Assembly (NCBI GenBank): GCA_963741305.1
Contig: CAVUHL010000003.1
Span: 6,076,001-6,140,000 of the forward strand
DNA length: 64,000 bases
Source: DATMER01 sp963741305
GTDB lineage: Bacteria > Acidobacteriota > Thermoanaerobaculia > Multivoradales > UBA5704
Direction: 5' to 3'
Translations under genes and position numbers: made by a program
Shown here: one piece after another, positions 1-9,052 of the stretch
How the letters are laid out: each line of letters opens with the position of its first letter
Numbering within the stretch: the stretch's first letter is position 1
Notes under the pieces: generated by a model
The model's input: only the letters and a program-made list of their open reading frames with translations
The model's database searches: none
Told to the model about the DNA's origin: nothing

Positions 1-1
1 C

Positions 2-424
2 TGCGAGCCGGTTGACCAGCGGGGCGCCGCGCGCTCGGAAACCGCCTGTGAGATCGGCTCCGTGGAGGTCACCGGCCAGTGCATCAGCGGCGGCCCGGCC
101 CTCTGCCTGAACGACAGCCGCTTCCAGGTCCAGGTGACCTGGACGACCGCGACCGGCAACGGCTCCGGCCAGGCGGTCCAGCTCACGGACGAGAGCGGCT
201 TCTTCACCTTCTTCGACCCCTCCAACGTCGAGCTGACGGTCAAGCTCCTGAACGGCTGCAACCTCGGCGGGCACTACTGGGTCTTCATGAGCGGCCTGAC
301 CAACGTCGGGGTCAAGGTGACCGTCACCGACACCAAGACCGGCGCGGTCAAGACCTACAACAACCCGGTGAACAGGACGTTCGTACCGGTGCTCGACACC
401 AGCGCGTTCGCGGCCTGCCCGTAA
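2..424 (+). CDS. C-terminal part of a secreted protein (5' end outside window)
   Basis: The frame is open from base 2 to the TAA at 422-424, so this is the last ~140 residues of a gene that begins before the window. The visible part is a beta-rich domain with the pattern C-x(n)-LCLNDSRFQVQVTW, then GFFTFFDPSNVELTVKLLNG and GHYWVFMSGLTNVGVKVTVTDT. From memory, this module sits at the C-terminus of many large secreted or surface proteins in acidobacteria and relatives. Cys residues near the start and end of the module suggest an exported, disulfide-bearing fold. A GTG at 62 is an internal codon in this reading, not a convincing start. Function is unknown; the domain recognition is moderately secure. 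Confidence 0.7.
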   Translation, partial: CEPVDQRGAARSETACEIGSVEVTGQCISGGPALCLNDSRFQVQVTWTTATGNGSGQAVQLTDESGFFTFFDPSNVELTVKLLNGCNLGGHYWVFMSGLTNVGVKVTVTDTKTGAVKTYNNPVNRTFVPVLDTSAFAACP

Positions 425-430
425 GGGGGG

Positions 431-490
431 CCCTCACCCCCCGGCCCCCTCTCCCGGTCCCCCGAGCACACCCTCCCCGGGAGAGGGGGA
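431..490. repeat. GC-rich palindromic repeat (short copy of the 27.0 and 60.6 kb element)
   Basis: Starts CCCTCACCCCCCGG and can fold through CCCCTCTCCCGG paired with CCGGGAGAGGGG. It has the same outer sequence as the left arms of the longer inverted-repeat elements near 27.0 and 60.6 kb but lacks their second half. It lies between the stop of the secreted protein and the start of the 2-oxoglutarate dehydrogenase gene, so it forms the leader of that gene. Confidence 0.6.
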
Positions 491-514
491 GACTTGCGAT
501 ATCCTCTGCCTGCC

Positions 515-2971
515 ATGGCTACCGCCGCGTCCCCCGTCGCCAGCTCCACCCTCGACGCCTTCCGCCGGCTCGGCTACCTCTATGCCGACCTTGACCCGCT
601 CAACCGGCTGACGCCGGAGCCGGAGGCCCTCCTCGGAGAGTCCGACCCGGCTACGGCCGAGCAGGCCCGCCGCTGGTACTGCGGCCCGATCGGCGTCGAG
701 TACATGCACATCGAGGACCCCGAGCGCCAGCGCTGGGTGCAGGAGCGGATGGAAAGCGAAGGGGAGCCCCCGCAGTTCGACCGCTCGCACATCCTCGACC
801 TCCTCATCCGGGCGGATACGTTCGAGCAGATGATCCAGGCCCGCTACCTGGGCACCAAGCGCTTCTCGATCGAGGGGGTCGAGAGCCTTCTGCCTCTCCT
901 GGACGAGATGCTGGAGTCCGCGTGCGAGCGCCAGGCGCGGCAGGTCGTGCTCGCCATGAGCCACCGCGGCCGGTTGAACGTCATGGTCCATACCGTGGGC
1001 GTGAAGACCGCCGACATCTTCGCCGGCTTCGAGGACGTGGACCCGCGCAGCATCCTGGGGGGCGGCGACGTCAAGTACCACATGGGCGCGACAGGCGACT
1101 TTTCCGGACGTTGCGGCCACACGGTCGACGTCCACCTGGTCTCCAACCCGAGCCATCTGGAGGCGGTCGACCCCGTGGCCGTCGGGCGGGTCCGGGCCAA
1201 GCAGACCCGGTTAGAGGATCGCGGTCACGAGCGGGTCTTCCCGATCATCCTCCACGGCGATGCCGCCTTTGCCGGCCAGGGCGTCCTCGCCGAGACCCTG
1301 AACTTCGCGGGCCTGCCGGGCTACGACGTCGGAGGCACGATCCACGTCGTGGTGAACAACCTGATCGGCTTCACCACCGAGCCGAAGAGCCTGCACTCCT
1401 CGCGCTTCGCCACCGCCGTGGCCCGCCGGCTGCCCGTGCCCATCTTCCACGTCAACGGCGAGGAGCCGGACGCGGTCGCCCGGGTCGCCCGGCTGGCCAT
1501 CGAGTTCCGCTACACCTTCAAGACCGATGTGATCATCGACCTGATCGGCTACCGCCGCCACGGCCACAGCGAGGTGGACGACCCGACCATCACGCAGCCG
1601 CTCCTCTACAAGAAGATCGCGGCCCATCCGCCGATCTGGAAGATCTACGCCAAGGCCACCGGCGTCTCCGAGGAGGACGCCAGGCGCCGGGTGGCTGCCA
1701 TCCGCCAGGAGCTGGAGGAGGCCCACCAGGAGGCATCGCGGATCGAGAAGAAGCCGACCCTGCGCACCATGCCTCCTTATTGGGCCCCCTATCCGGGCGG
1801 ACGGTACAAGGCCGAGTACGAGGTGAGCACCGGAGTGCCGGCGGAGGAGATCGCCGAGCTGGCCAGGCCGCTCACCTCCTGGCCCGAGGGCTTCCACGTC
1901 CACGAGAAGATCAAGAAGCTCCTCGAGCAGCGGGCGGAGATGGGCCAGGGCAAGCGGCCCATCGACTACGGCATGGCCGAGGCCCTCGCCTTTGCCTCGC
2001 TGGTGAAGCAGGGCATCCCGGTCCGGCTGACCGGGCAGGACAGCCGCCGCGGCACCTTCAACCAGCGCCATGCAGTGCTGATCGACGTAGAGGACAACCA
2101 GGAGCACGTGCCCCTCGCGTCCGTGGCCCCGGAGAAGGCCTGGATCGACATCTACGACTCGTTCCTCTCCGAGGCCGCGGTATTGGGGTTCGAGTACGGG
2201 TTCAGCCGCGATTATCCGGAGGCGCTGGTGCTCTGGGAGGCGCAGTTCGGCGACTTCGCCAATGGCGCGCAGATCATCATCGACCAGTTCGTCACCGCGG
2301 GCGAGGACAAGTGGGGCCTGCTCTCGGGTGTGGTCATGCTCCTCCCCCACGGCTATGAGGGGCAGGGGCCGGAGCACTCGAGCGCCCGCATGGAGCGCTA
2401 CCTGCAGCTCTGCGGCGAGGACAACATCCAGGTCTGCCAGCCGTCCAATGCGGCGCAGTACTTCCACCTGTTGCGGCGGCAGGCGATGCGGAGCTGGCGC
2501 AAGCCCCTGGTCGTGATGACGCCGAAGAGCATGCTGCGCCACAAGGACTCGGCCTCGTCTGTAGCCGAGCTGGCCCGCGACCGCTTCCTGAACGTGGTGC
2601 CCGACGCTCAAGTGCAAGACGCCCAGCGGTTGATCCTGTGCACGGGGAAGATCGGCTACGAGCTGAAGCGCGAGCGGGACAAGAGGAAGGACACGGGCAC
2701 GGCCGTGGTCTTCCTCGATCAGCTCTACCCGTTCCCGGAGGCGGAGCTCGGCGCGGTGCTGGAGGGGTATCCCAACCTCCGCGACATCCTCTGGGTGCAG
2801 GAGGAGCCGGCCAACATGGGCGCGCTCTTCTTCGTCCAGCCGCGCATCGAGCGCCTGGCGGGCAGGCCGATCCGGTCGGTCCGGCGCTCGGCCAGCGGCA
2901 GCCCCGCGACCGGTTCGGCCAAGGCCCACGCGGTAGAGCAGCAGACGCTGCTGACGCTTGCTTTTGTTTGA
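515..2971 (+). CDS. sucA: 2-oxoglutarate dehydrogenase E1 component
   Basis: Thiamine-diphosphate-dependent E1 subunit that decarboxylates 2-oxoglutarate in the TCA cycle and passes the succinyl group to the E2 lipoyl domain. Family landmarks in order: YCGPIGVEYMHI (about residue 60), SHRGRLNVM, HGDAAFAGQG followed by GTIHVVVNNLIGFTT (TPP-binding region), GYRRHGHSEVDDP, and the C-terminal transketolase-like half with LTGQDSRRGTFNQRHA and PHGYEGQGPEHSSARMER. ATG at 515 is chosen over an in-frame TTG at 494. The product is 818 residues, whereas typical E1 proteins run above 900; the ~80-residue N-terminal segment before the AFRRLGYLYADLDPL motif is missing. No E2 or E3 gene is adjacent. Confidence 0.93.
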   Translation: MATAASPVASSTLDAFRRLGYLYADLDPLNRLTPEPEALLGESDPATAEQARRWYCGPIGVEYMHIEDPERQRWVQERMESEGEPPQFDRSHILDLLIRADTFEQMIQARYLGTKRFSIEGVESLLPLLDEMLESACERQARQVVLAMSHRGRLNVMVHTVGVKTADIFAGFEDVDPRSILGGGDVKYHMGATGDFSGRCGHTVDVHLVSNPSHLEAVDPVAVGRVRAKQTRLEDRGHERVFPIILHGDAAFAGQGVLAETLNFAGLPGYDVGGTIHVVVNNLIGFTTEPKSLHSSRFATAVARRLPVPIFHVNGEEPDAVARVARLAIEFRYTFKTDVIIDLIGYRRHGHSEVDDPTITQPLLYKKIAAHPPIWKIYAKATGVSEEDARRRVAAIRQELEEAHQEASRIEKKPTLRTMPPYWAPYPGGRYKAEYEVSTGVPAEEIAELARPLTSWPEGFHVHEKIKKLLEQRAEMGQGKRPIDYGMAEALAFASLVKQGIPVRLTGQDSRRGTFNQRHAVLIDVEDNQEHVPLASVAPEKAWIDIYDSFLSEAAVLGFEYGFSRDYPEALVLWEAQFGDFANGAQIIIDQFVTAGEDKWGLLSGVVMLLPHGYEGQGPEHSSARMERYLQLCGEDNIQVCQPSNAAQYFHLLRRQAMRSWRKPLVVMTPKSMLRHKDSASSVAELARDRFLNVVPDAQVQDAQRLILCTGKIGYELKRERDKRKDTGTAVVFLDQLYPFPEAELGAVLEGYPNLRDILWVQEEPANMGALFFVQPRIERLAGRPIRSVRRSASGSPATGSAKAHAVEQQTLLTLAFV

Positions 2972-3018
2972 AACCCCCGGATCTCAGCTCCCGTAGGAAT
3001 CTGTGGGAGGTGAATGAA

Positions 3019-3294
3019 ATGTTCGAGCTCATGGCGGCACTGTTCGTGATCCTCGTAGCGGTCGGGGTGATCGTCCTGGCTTCGGCCCTGATCGGCGGCC
3101 TGTTCCAGCTCCTGGTCCTGCCGTTCGCGCTGATCGGCGTGCTGGTGAAGTTCGTGGTCGTGTCGATCCTGGCCGTCGTAGGGGCCGTTCTGATGGTGGT
3201 GCTAGGGCCGATCCTGCTGGTGATCGCGTTGGTTTTCCTGGTGCCGATGCTGATCGTCGGCGGGCTGACCTGGGCGGTAGCCGCTGCCGTTTAG
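3019..3294 (+). CDS. Small very hydrophobic membrane protein, 91 aa
   Basis: ATG at 3019 follows a good ribosome binding site (GGGAGGTGA, 3005-3013). Almost the whole 91-residue product is hydrophobic, with about three membrane spans separated by short Gly/Pro turns and only a few charged residues (Glu3, one Lys). It lies 47 bp after the 2-oxoglutarate dehydrogenase E1 gene on the same strand and overlaps the end of the convergent GH13 gene by 4 bp. I recognise no family; small phage-shock-like or cell-envelope proteins of this style are common. Coding status rests on the ribosome binding site and the composition. Confidence 0.6.
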   Translation: MFELMAALFVILVAVGVIVLASALIGGLFQLLVLPFALIGVLVKFVVVSILAVVGAVLMVVLGPILLVIALVFLVPMLIVGGLTWAVAAAV

Positions 3295-4928
3295 AAGAGG
3301 AACCTTCGGGCGCCACCGATGCGGAACCAGCGGTAGCCGAAAGGCTGTAGCTCGATCTCCCGGTCCGGCTCCAGCTTCTGGTTGGAGCGGTCCCCCAGGA
3401 GCTCCACCATCGGCTGGCGCCCTTCGTCCTTCAAAGGCAATCGGATGCGGGCGGGACGGTCGGCCAGGTTGTGCACGGCCACCACCGCCCCTCCGCTCCA
3501 GTCGCAGCGATGGGCGAAGACCGCCGGGTCGCCGCTCTCCAGGATCGCGCAGGTCCCCCAGCCGAGCTCCGGACACTGCTTGCGGGTGGTGAGCAGCCGC
3601 TCGATCCAATGGAGCAGCGAGCCGGGGTCGCGGTGCTGGTCCTCCACGTTGACCCCTGATAGATATCCGAACGGCCCTTCCGCGATGGTGGCCTTCAACG
3701 GCTGGTCCGCGGTCGAGAACCCGCCATTCGGCTCGCGTGACCACTGCATCAGGGTGCGCACGCTCTCCCGCTCGGGCAGCGAGAGGTCGTCCCCCATGCC
3801 GATCTCCTCGCCATAGCGCAGCACCGGGGTCCCCGGCAGGCTGAACATGAGGCTGTAGGCGAGCTCGATCCGCCGGCGGTCGCCGCCGAGCATGGGCGGC
3901 AGGCGCCTTCGGATCCCCCGCTCGTAGAGCCACATGCCGGGATCGGGCGCGAAGAGGGCGAAGACCTCCTGCCGCTCTTCCGAGGTGAGGCGGCCGAGGT
4001 CGAGCTCGTCATGGTTGCGCACGAAGTTCGCCCACTGGCCGGTCGGGGGGAGCGGCGGCAGCTCCTTCAGGCCGCGGATCAGCGGCTCGGCCTGCTGCCG
4101 TGCCAGCGACAGGAAGAAGTACTGGTTGACCAGGAAGCTGAAGAGCATGTGGAGGCGGACGCCGTCGCCGAAGTACGCGTCCATCTTGCCCCGCTCCACG
4201 TTGGCCTCGGCCAGGAGGATGGCGTCGCCCCGCCGCCAGGAGAGGAAGTCGCGGAACTCGCGGAGATAGGCGTACTGATCTTCCCCTTCTGCGCCTGCCC
4301 CCTTCATCTCGATCAGAAAGGGCGCCGCGTCCAGGCGGAACCCGGAGACTCCCAGCTCCAGCCAGAAGCCCATGATCCGGCAGATCTCTTCGCGGACAGC
4401 CGGGTTCGAGATGTTGAGGTCGGGCTGGTGCGCGTAGAAGCGGTGGAAATAGTAGGCCTGCGCCTCCTCGTCCCAGGTCCAGACCGCGTCCTGATAACCG
4501 GGGAAGACCATCCCCTCGCGGGCGTCGGCCGGCAGGGTGTCGGACCAGACGTAGAAGTCCCGGTAGGGGGAGCCCTTGTCACGGCGGGCGGCCTGGAACC
4601 ACGGGTGCTGCGTGGAGGAATGGTTGACCACGAGGTCGAGCAAAACCCGCATGCCGCGCTCCCGCGCCTGGTGCATGAGCTCGACGAAGTCGCCGAGGGT
4701 ACCCAGGCGGGGATCGACCGCGTAGTAGTCCTGAACGTCGTAGCCGTTGTCGAGGTTGGGGGTGGGATGGATCGGCAGCAGCCAGAGGCAGGTCACGCCG
4801 AGGCTGGAGAGGTAGTCCAGCCGTTCGGTCAGCCCGCGGAAGTCGCCGATGCCATCGCCGTTGGAATCCTGGAACGTCTCCACGTCCAGGGAGTAGATGA
4901 CGGCGTCCTTGTACCAGAGGTCGATCAT
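3291..4928 (-). CDS. GH13 alpha-amylase family enzyme, trehalose-synthase-like
   Basis: 545-residue (beta/alpha)8-barrel glycoside hydrolase most like trehalose synthase (maltose alpha-D-glucosyltransferase), which interconverts maltose and trehalose. Visible are the N-terminal LWYKDAVIYSLDVETFQDSNGDGIGDF signature in two parts, VNH at 101-103, nucleophile Asp200 in GFRLDAAPFL, acid/base Glu241 in LLAEANV and transition-state stabiliser Asp307 in RNHDELDL. The later LPGTPVLRYGEEIGMGDD block matches the TreS group. There is no fused maltokinase domain. Its ATG immediately follows the TAA of the upstream phosphodiesterase gene, so the two are translationally linked at the end of the purE run. 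Another GH13 specificity (isomaltulose synthase or oligo-1,6-glucosidase type) is possible. Confidence 0.85.
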   Translation of the reverse strand: MIDLWYKDAVIYSLDVETFQDSNGDGIGDFRGLTERLDYLSSLGVTCLWLLPIHPTPNLDNGYDVQDYYAVDPRLGTLGDFVELMHQARERGMRVLLDLVVNHSSTQHPWFQAARRDKGSPYRDFYVWSDTLPADAREGMVFPGYQDAVWTWDEEAQAYYFHRFYAHQPDLNISNPAVREEICRIMGFWLELGVSGFRLDAAPFLIEMKGAGAEGEDQYAYLREFRDFLSWRRGDAILLAEANVERGKMDAYFGDGVRLHMLFSFLVNQYFFLSLARQQAEPLIRGLKELPPLPPTGQWANFVRNHDELDLGRLTSEERQEVFALFAPDPGMWLYERGIRRRLPPMLGGDRRRIELAYSLMFSLPGTPVLRYGEEIGMGDDLSLPERESVRTLMQWSREPNGGFSTADQPLKATIAEGPFGYLSGVNVEDQHRDPGSLLHWIERLLTTRKQCPELGWGTCAILESGDPAVFAHRCDWSGGAVVAVHNLADRPARIRLPLKDEGRQPMVELLGDRSNQKLEPDREIELQPFGYRWFRIGGARRFLF

Positions 4929-6431
4929 TTAGATGTAGCCCAAGGCCCGAAGGCGTTCTTCCGTCTCCGCATCGGCCGCTCCCGGCGTGCCGGGCATACC
5001 CGGCTCTGCAGGCAATCGCGGTGCCTGGTCTGCGCTCACCTGGCGGGGCGGGTGGCGCTCCAGGTACCCGGGGTCGAGCAGTGCGCGGGGGAGCCGCCCC
5101 TCGAAATCGCCCGGGATGGGCTGGCCGGCCAGGTAGGTCATCAGGGGCGCGATGTCCAGGACCGACAGCCGGACCCTACCCGGACGGTGGCGGATCGCCT
5201 TGCCCGCGGCCAGGAAGATCCCCACGGGGTTGTGCACACCCGTAAAGTCGTGGGCGGTCGCGAAGCGCTCGGCCGGGAAGCTCCGGCCGCCGATCCGCAC
5301 CCTTCGCTCCCGCTCGATCCGCTCCAGGGTTTCCGGCACGGGGGAGGCGACAAGGAAAGCATAGGCGGGCAGCAGCCTCTGCATCGTCCGAACCAGCATT
5401 TTGGGCCGGTCCCGGGCCTCGGACGGCCTCTCCGGCACATGGACCACATCCACCTCGAAGGCCGGGGAACCGTCGGCCGCGCGAATGGAGCCGAAAAGCT
5501 CTCCCAGGCGTGCCAGCGTGGCTTCGCGCTGGGCCTCGGGCCCCGGATTGATCCGCAGCGTCACCGTGACCCACTCCGAGACCACCAGGATGCCGTCGTC
5601 CCTGACCCCGCCCTGGTCCAGGAGCCAGCGGGCGTCGAACCCCCAGCGGCGGGAGGGGCTGGGGCTGGCCTGGAAGCCGTGGTCTGAAGCGACCAGCACG
5701 TGGTCGTCGGGGCCGAGGGAGGCCAGGATCTCGCCCAGCGCCCGGTCCATCCCGAGGACGGTGCGGCGCATCACATCCTCCTTGTTCCAGAAGCGGTGGC
5801 CCATCACGTCCAGGGCATAGAAGGTCACGGCGCCGACATCCGGTTTCATCTCCTTCCAGAGGCGGTTCCAGGTGCGGGGCTTCTCCACCAGCTCGCGCTC
5901 GCTGTTGGCCACGACCTTCTCCGGCCCACCCAGCGACACCACGGAGTAGGCGTACCGGGGAATCCCGATCTTCCGGAAGAGGTCGGGCGGCGACACAGCC
6001 TCGTCCCGCCGCAGCCATCCCGGGACCACGAAGCCGGCCGGATACTCCCGAGGCGGCCAGGTGACGAGGTAATCGTAGAGCCCGACCCGCACGCCGCCGG
6101 CCGAGAGCCGCTCCCAGATCGTCGGCACCTTGATCGAGAAGCGGTTGGCGTAGAAGAAGTCGACCCCGTGCGCCTCCGGGCTGCGGCCGGTGGCGATCGA
6201 GGTCCAAACCGGCGGCGAGAACAGCGGCTCCACCGAGGCCAGGTCCGCGGAGACTCCGCGATCGATCAAACCCTGGAAATTCGGAAGCTCGCCCGCCTGG
6301 ATCATGGGATCGAGCAGGTTCCAGGATCCGCCGTCAATACCGATCAGGACCAGCCGCGGTGGCTTCTCTTCCCTGCACCCGACAAGGGCGAACGCGAGAA
6401 ACGCAATCAAGAGCCGGCGGTCAGGCGCCAC
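4929..6431 (-). CDS. Alkaline phosphatase / phosphodiesterase superfamily lipoprotein
   Basis: The N-terminus has a basic stretch, a hydrophobic core and the lipobox ALVGC, so it is probably exported and lipid-anchored. The mature part begins with the metal-binding LVLIGIDGGSWNLLDPM motif, then PPVWTSIATGRSPEAHGVDFF and HVLVASDHGFQ, characteristic of the type I phosphodiesterase/nucleotide pyrophosphatase family of the alkaline phosphatase superfamily. The C-terminus EERLRALGYI is also typical. No ATG is available: GTG at 6431 is chosen because it leads straight into the signal peptide; TTG at 6440 is the alternative. The start overlaps the upstream saccharopine-dehydrogenase-like gene. The substrate cannot be told from the sequence. 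Confidence 0.82.
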   Translation of the reverse strand: MAPDRRLLIAFLAFALVGCREEKPPRLVLIGIDGGSWNLLDPMIQAGELPNFQGLIDRGVSADLASVEPLFSPPVWTSIATGRSPEAHGVDFFYANRFSIKVPTIWERLSAGGVRVGLYDYLVTWPPREYPAGFVVPGWLRRDEAVSPPDLFRKIGIPRYAYSVVSLGGPEKVVANSERELVEKPRTWNRLWKEMKPDVGAVTFYALDVMGHRFWNKEDVMRRTVLGMDRALGEILASLGPDDHVLVASDHGFQASPSPSRRWGFDARWLLDQGGVRDDGILVVSEWVTVTLRINPGPEAQREATLARLGELFGSIRAADGSPAFEVDVVHVPERPSEARDRPKMLVRTMQRLLPAYAFLVASPVPETLERIERERRVRIGGRSFPAERFATAHDFTGVHNPVGIFLAAGKAIRHRPGRVRLSVLDIAPLMTYLAGQPIPGDFEGRLPRALLDPGYLERHPPRQVSADQAPRLPAEPGMPGTPGAADAETEERLRALGYI

Positions 6432-7440
6432 GGCCCACAAGCTCGTCGATGAAATCCTTGCCGAACGCCTTGGAAGGTGTCCAGGCGCCCGGCTGTACCC
6501 GGCCTTCCGACGCCCGCACCGCGGCCTCGACTGCGGAGATCGCGGTGAGCCGGTAGGCCTCGGGGGTCACGAGGGTGCGGGTCACCGACTTGCCCGCGGC
6601 ATTGCGGACCTCTCCCCACAGCTCGACCCTGGCCGTCCGCCGGATCTCCTCCGAGGGGCCGGCGGCCCGCTTTTCCACCTGCCTTTGGAGGAAGCGCTTG
6701 AGCGGCTTCCAGCCGAGCAGCGGCGAGAACGGGGCCAGCCGGCGCATCCGCTTGATCTGCTTCGGCGGCGTCCCGGTGTAGACGCGGATGTTCGGGATGC
6801 CGGTGGACCACCAGGCCGTCGAAACGTCCCCCCAGGGGATGGTCACGGCCCAGCGCGGCCCGCCGGGGAAGTCGATCTTGCGCGCGTCGAAGGCCATCGG
6901 GACGGGCGTGATCTTGCCGTCCTTCCGGATCGCTCCGGCGTTGGGAAAGTTCTCGATCATGGTCTTCATCGTCCCCCGGCTGATCGAGCCCGTGGAGGCG
7001 AAGGCCAGGATCAGCTCGGTCGCGTCGGGAAGCTCGGCTGCCAACTGGGCGGCGAGGCAGTCACTGGGGACCACGTCGAACCCGACTCCCGGGAGGAGGG
7101 AGACCCCCGCCTGCCTGGCCTTCTCGCCGAGGGCGAGCACCTTCTCGAAGACCGAGATCTCGCCGGTGATGTCCAGGTAGTGGGCCTTGGCTGCCAGGCA
7201 GGCCTCCACCATCGGCCGGCTGGTGCGGACGAACGGCCCCGCGCAGTGGAGCACTGTTGAGACTCCCTCAAGCTGCGGTGCCTCCAGCCCGAAGACGCGG
7301 TGCGGGAGGCCCAGCTCCGACGCGAGAGCCTCGATTGCCTCCGCATTCCGCCCGGCGAGGATCGGCTTCAATCCTCTCCCGGCAGCCTCGCGAGCTGCCA
7401 GCTCGCCGGTGTAACCGTTGGCTCCATAGATCATCCACAT
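6421..7440 (-). CDS. Saccharopine dehydrogenase-like NAD(P)-binding protein
   Basis: 339 residues starting with a Rossmann fold, MIYGANGYTGELAAREAAGRG, followed by AGRNAEAIEALASELG and the conserved TVLHCAGPFVRTSRPMVEACL and HYLDITGE segments. This is the saccharopine dehydrogenase-like oxidoreductase / trans-acting enoyl reductase family; members reduce varied substrates, and true saccharopine dehydrogenase activity is not implied. ATG at 7440 overlaps the last codons of purK by 10 bp, so it belongs to the purE-purK operon by position. No cofactor preference can be read with certainty. Confidence 0.83.
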   Translation of the reverse strand: MWMIYGANGYTGELAAREAAGRGLKPILAGRNAEAIEALASELGLPHRVFGLEAPQLEGVSTVLHCAGPFVRTSRPMVEACLAAKAHYLDITGEISVFEKVLALGEKARQAGVSLLPGVGFDVVPSDCLAAQLAAELPDATELILAFASTGSISRGTMKTMIENFPNAGAIRKDGKITPVPMAFDARKIDFPGGPRWAVTIPWGDVSTAWWSTGIPNIRVYTGTPPKQIKRMRRLAPFSPLLGWKPLKRFLQRQVEKRAAGPSEEIRRTARVELWGEVRNAAGKSVTRTLVTPEAYRLTAISAVEAAVRASEGRVQPGAWTPSKAFGKDFIDELVGRGA

Positions 7441-8561
7441 AATGCCTCCCTTGCCGCCAATACCCGCGCCCGCGCCTCTTTCGGAGTCGAGGCGAGCGCG
7501 GTCAGGTGACCCATCTTACGGCCCGGACGCGCCACGGCCTTGCCATAGAGGTGCAGCTTCACCTCGGGGAAACGGCAGGCCGTGCCCCAGTCCGGCTCGC
7601 CGCCGCTCCAGAGATCGCCCAGGAGGTTGGCCATGGCCGCCGGCCGGAGCAGCTCGGTGGAACCGAGAGGCAGGCCGCAGATTGCCCGGAGCTGCTGCTC
7701 GAACTGGCTCGTCACGCACGCGTCGAAAGTCAGATGGCCCGAGTTGTGGGGCCTCGGCGCCAGCTCGTTGACCAGCAGCTTGCCATCCCGGGTGAGGAAC
7801 ATCTCCACGCAGAGCACGCCCACGACTCCCAACCCCTCCAGGATGCCGCGGGCGATCTCGATCGCCTCCCTCTCCACCTCGGGCGGAACCGGCGCGGGCG
7901 CCACGGTGATGTCCAGGATGTGGTTGCGGTGGTCGTTGGCCAGGACTCCGAAGTGGGCGAACGAGCCGTCTGTCCCCCGGGCCGCGACGACCGAGACCTC
8001 GCGCTCGAAATCCACGAAGGCCTCCAGGATCGCCTCGCTGGTCTTCAGAGACTCCCAGGCAGTATCGGCGGCATGCGCGTTCCCATCGATCTTCACCTGG
8101 CCTTTGCCGTCGTACCCCCAGCCCGCCGTCTTGAGGACCGCCGGGCAGCCGATCTCCTCAATGGCGCGCCGCAGCTCCTCGGCCGAGTGGACCGCGGCGA
8201 AGCGGGCCACCGGGAACCCTGACCTCTCCAGGAACGCCTTCTCCCGCAGACGGTTCTGGGTCGTGTGGAGGACCGCCCCCGCGGGCCGGACCTCCGCATG
8301 CTCGGCGGCGGCTTCGGCGGTCGCGGCCGGAACGTTCTCGAATTCGAAGGTGACCACGGAAACCCCGCGCGCGAACTCGCGTACCTTGTCGAGGTCGTCG
8401 TAGGCAGCGGTGACCTCCAGGTCGGCAACCTGGCCGGTGGGGGTGTCGTACTCGGGGGAGAAGGTATGGACCCGGTAGCCCATCCGGCGGGCGGCGATGG
8501 CGAACATCCGGCCGAGCTGGCCGCTGCCCAGGACGCCGACGGTGGCGCCGGGGAGGATCAC
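7431..8561 (-). CDS. purK: 5-(carboxyamino)imidazole ribonucleotide synthase
   Basis: ATP-grasp enzyme of purine synthesis: converts AIR, bicarbonate and ATP to N5-CAIR, the substrate of PurE. The product begins VILPGATVGVLGSGQLGRM, the canonical N-terminal motif, and contains AVLKTAGWGYDGKGQ (ATP-grasp), FEREVSVVAARG and NELAPRPHNSGH near the end. The 376-residue length is normal. GTG at 8561 overlaps the stop of purE as GTGA, giving translational coupling; a longer open frame upstream is only the shadow of purE. Confidence 0.94.
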   Translation of the reverse strand: MILPGATVGVLGSGQLGRMFAIAARRMGYRVHTFSPEYDTPTGQVADLEVTAAYDDLDKVREFARGVSVVTFEFENVPAATAEAAAEHAEVRPAGAVLHTTQNRLREKAFLERSGFPVARFAAVHSAEELRRAIEEIGCPAVLKTAGWGYDGKGQVKIDGNAHAADTAWESLKTSEAILEAFVDFEREVSVVAARGTDGSFAHFGVLANDHRNHILDITVAPAPVPPEVEREAIEIARGILEGLGVVGVLCVEMFLTRDGKLLVNELAPRPHNSGHLTFDACVTSQFEQQLRAICGLPLGSTELLRPAAMANLLGDLWSGGEPDWGTACRFPEVKLHLYGKAVARPGRKMGHLTALASTPKEARARVLAAREALCG

Positions 8562-9052
8562 GGGAGGGTCTCGTCCCGGACCCGGCGCGTCTGCTCCTCG
8601 ACGAATTCCTGGAGCTTCTGCCGCAGCTCGGGGCGGGTGCGGGCCAGGAAGCGGATCGCCAGCAGGGCCGCATTGGCCGCTCCGGCCTTGCCGATGGCGA
8701 GGGTCCCGACGGGCACGCCGGACGGCATCTGGACGATGGACAGCAACGAGTCGAGGCCGTTCAGGGCATGGCTCTGGACTGGCACTCCGAGCACCGGGAG
8801 CAGCGTCTGGGAGGCCACCATGCCGGGCAGGTGGGCGGCGCCGCCGGCACCGGCGATGACCACCTCGACCCCGCGCTCCTCGGCGCCCCGGGCGAATTCG
8901 CCCATCCAGTCCGGGGTACGGTGGGCCGAGACCACGAGGCACTCGTGGGGGACGCCGAAGCGGGTGAGCATCTCGTCCGCATGGCGCATCGTCTCCCAAT
9001 CGGACTTGCTCCCCATGATGACGCTCACCAGGGGCCGGGGGTCGGATGTCAT
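8558..9052 (-). CDS. purE: N5-CAIR mutase
   Basis: Class I PurE, rearranging N5-CAIR to CAIR in purine biosynthesis, working with PurK. Motifs seen: VIMGSKSDWETM at the start, VVSAHRTPDWM, GAGGAAHLPGMVAS and ALNGLDSLLSIVQMPSGVPVGTLAIG. The 164-residue length is normal. First gene of the minus-strand run purE-purK-oxidoreductase-phosphodiesterase-GH13, in which every junction overlaps or abuts. Confidence 0.95.
   Translation of the reverse strand: MTSDPRPLVSVIMGSKSDWETMRHADEMLTRFGVPHECLVVSAHRTPDWMGEFARGAEERGVEVVIAGAGGAAHLPGMVASQTLLPVLGVPVQSHALNGLDSLLSIVQMPSGVPVGTLAIGKAGAANAALLAIRFLARTRPELRQKLQEFVEEQTRRVRDETLP

Noticed and set aside
7562..8222. Plus-strand open frames across purK
   Set aside because: Antisense shadow of a well-conserved purK sequence.
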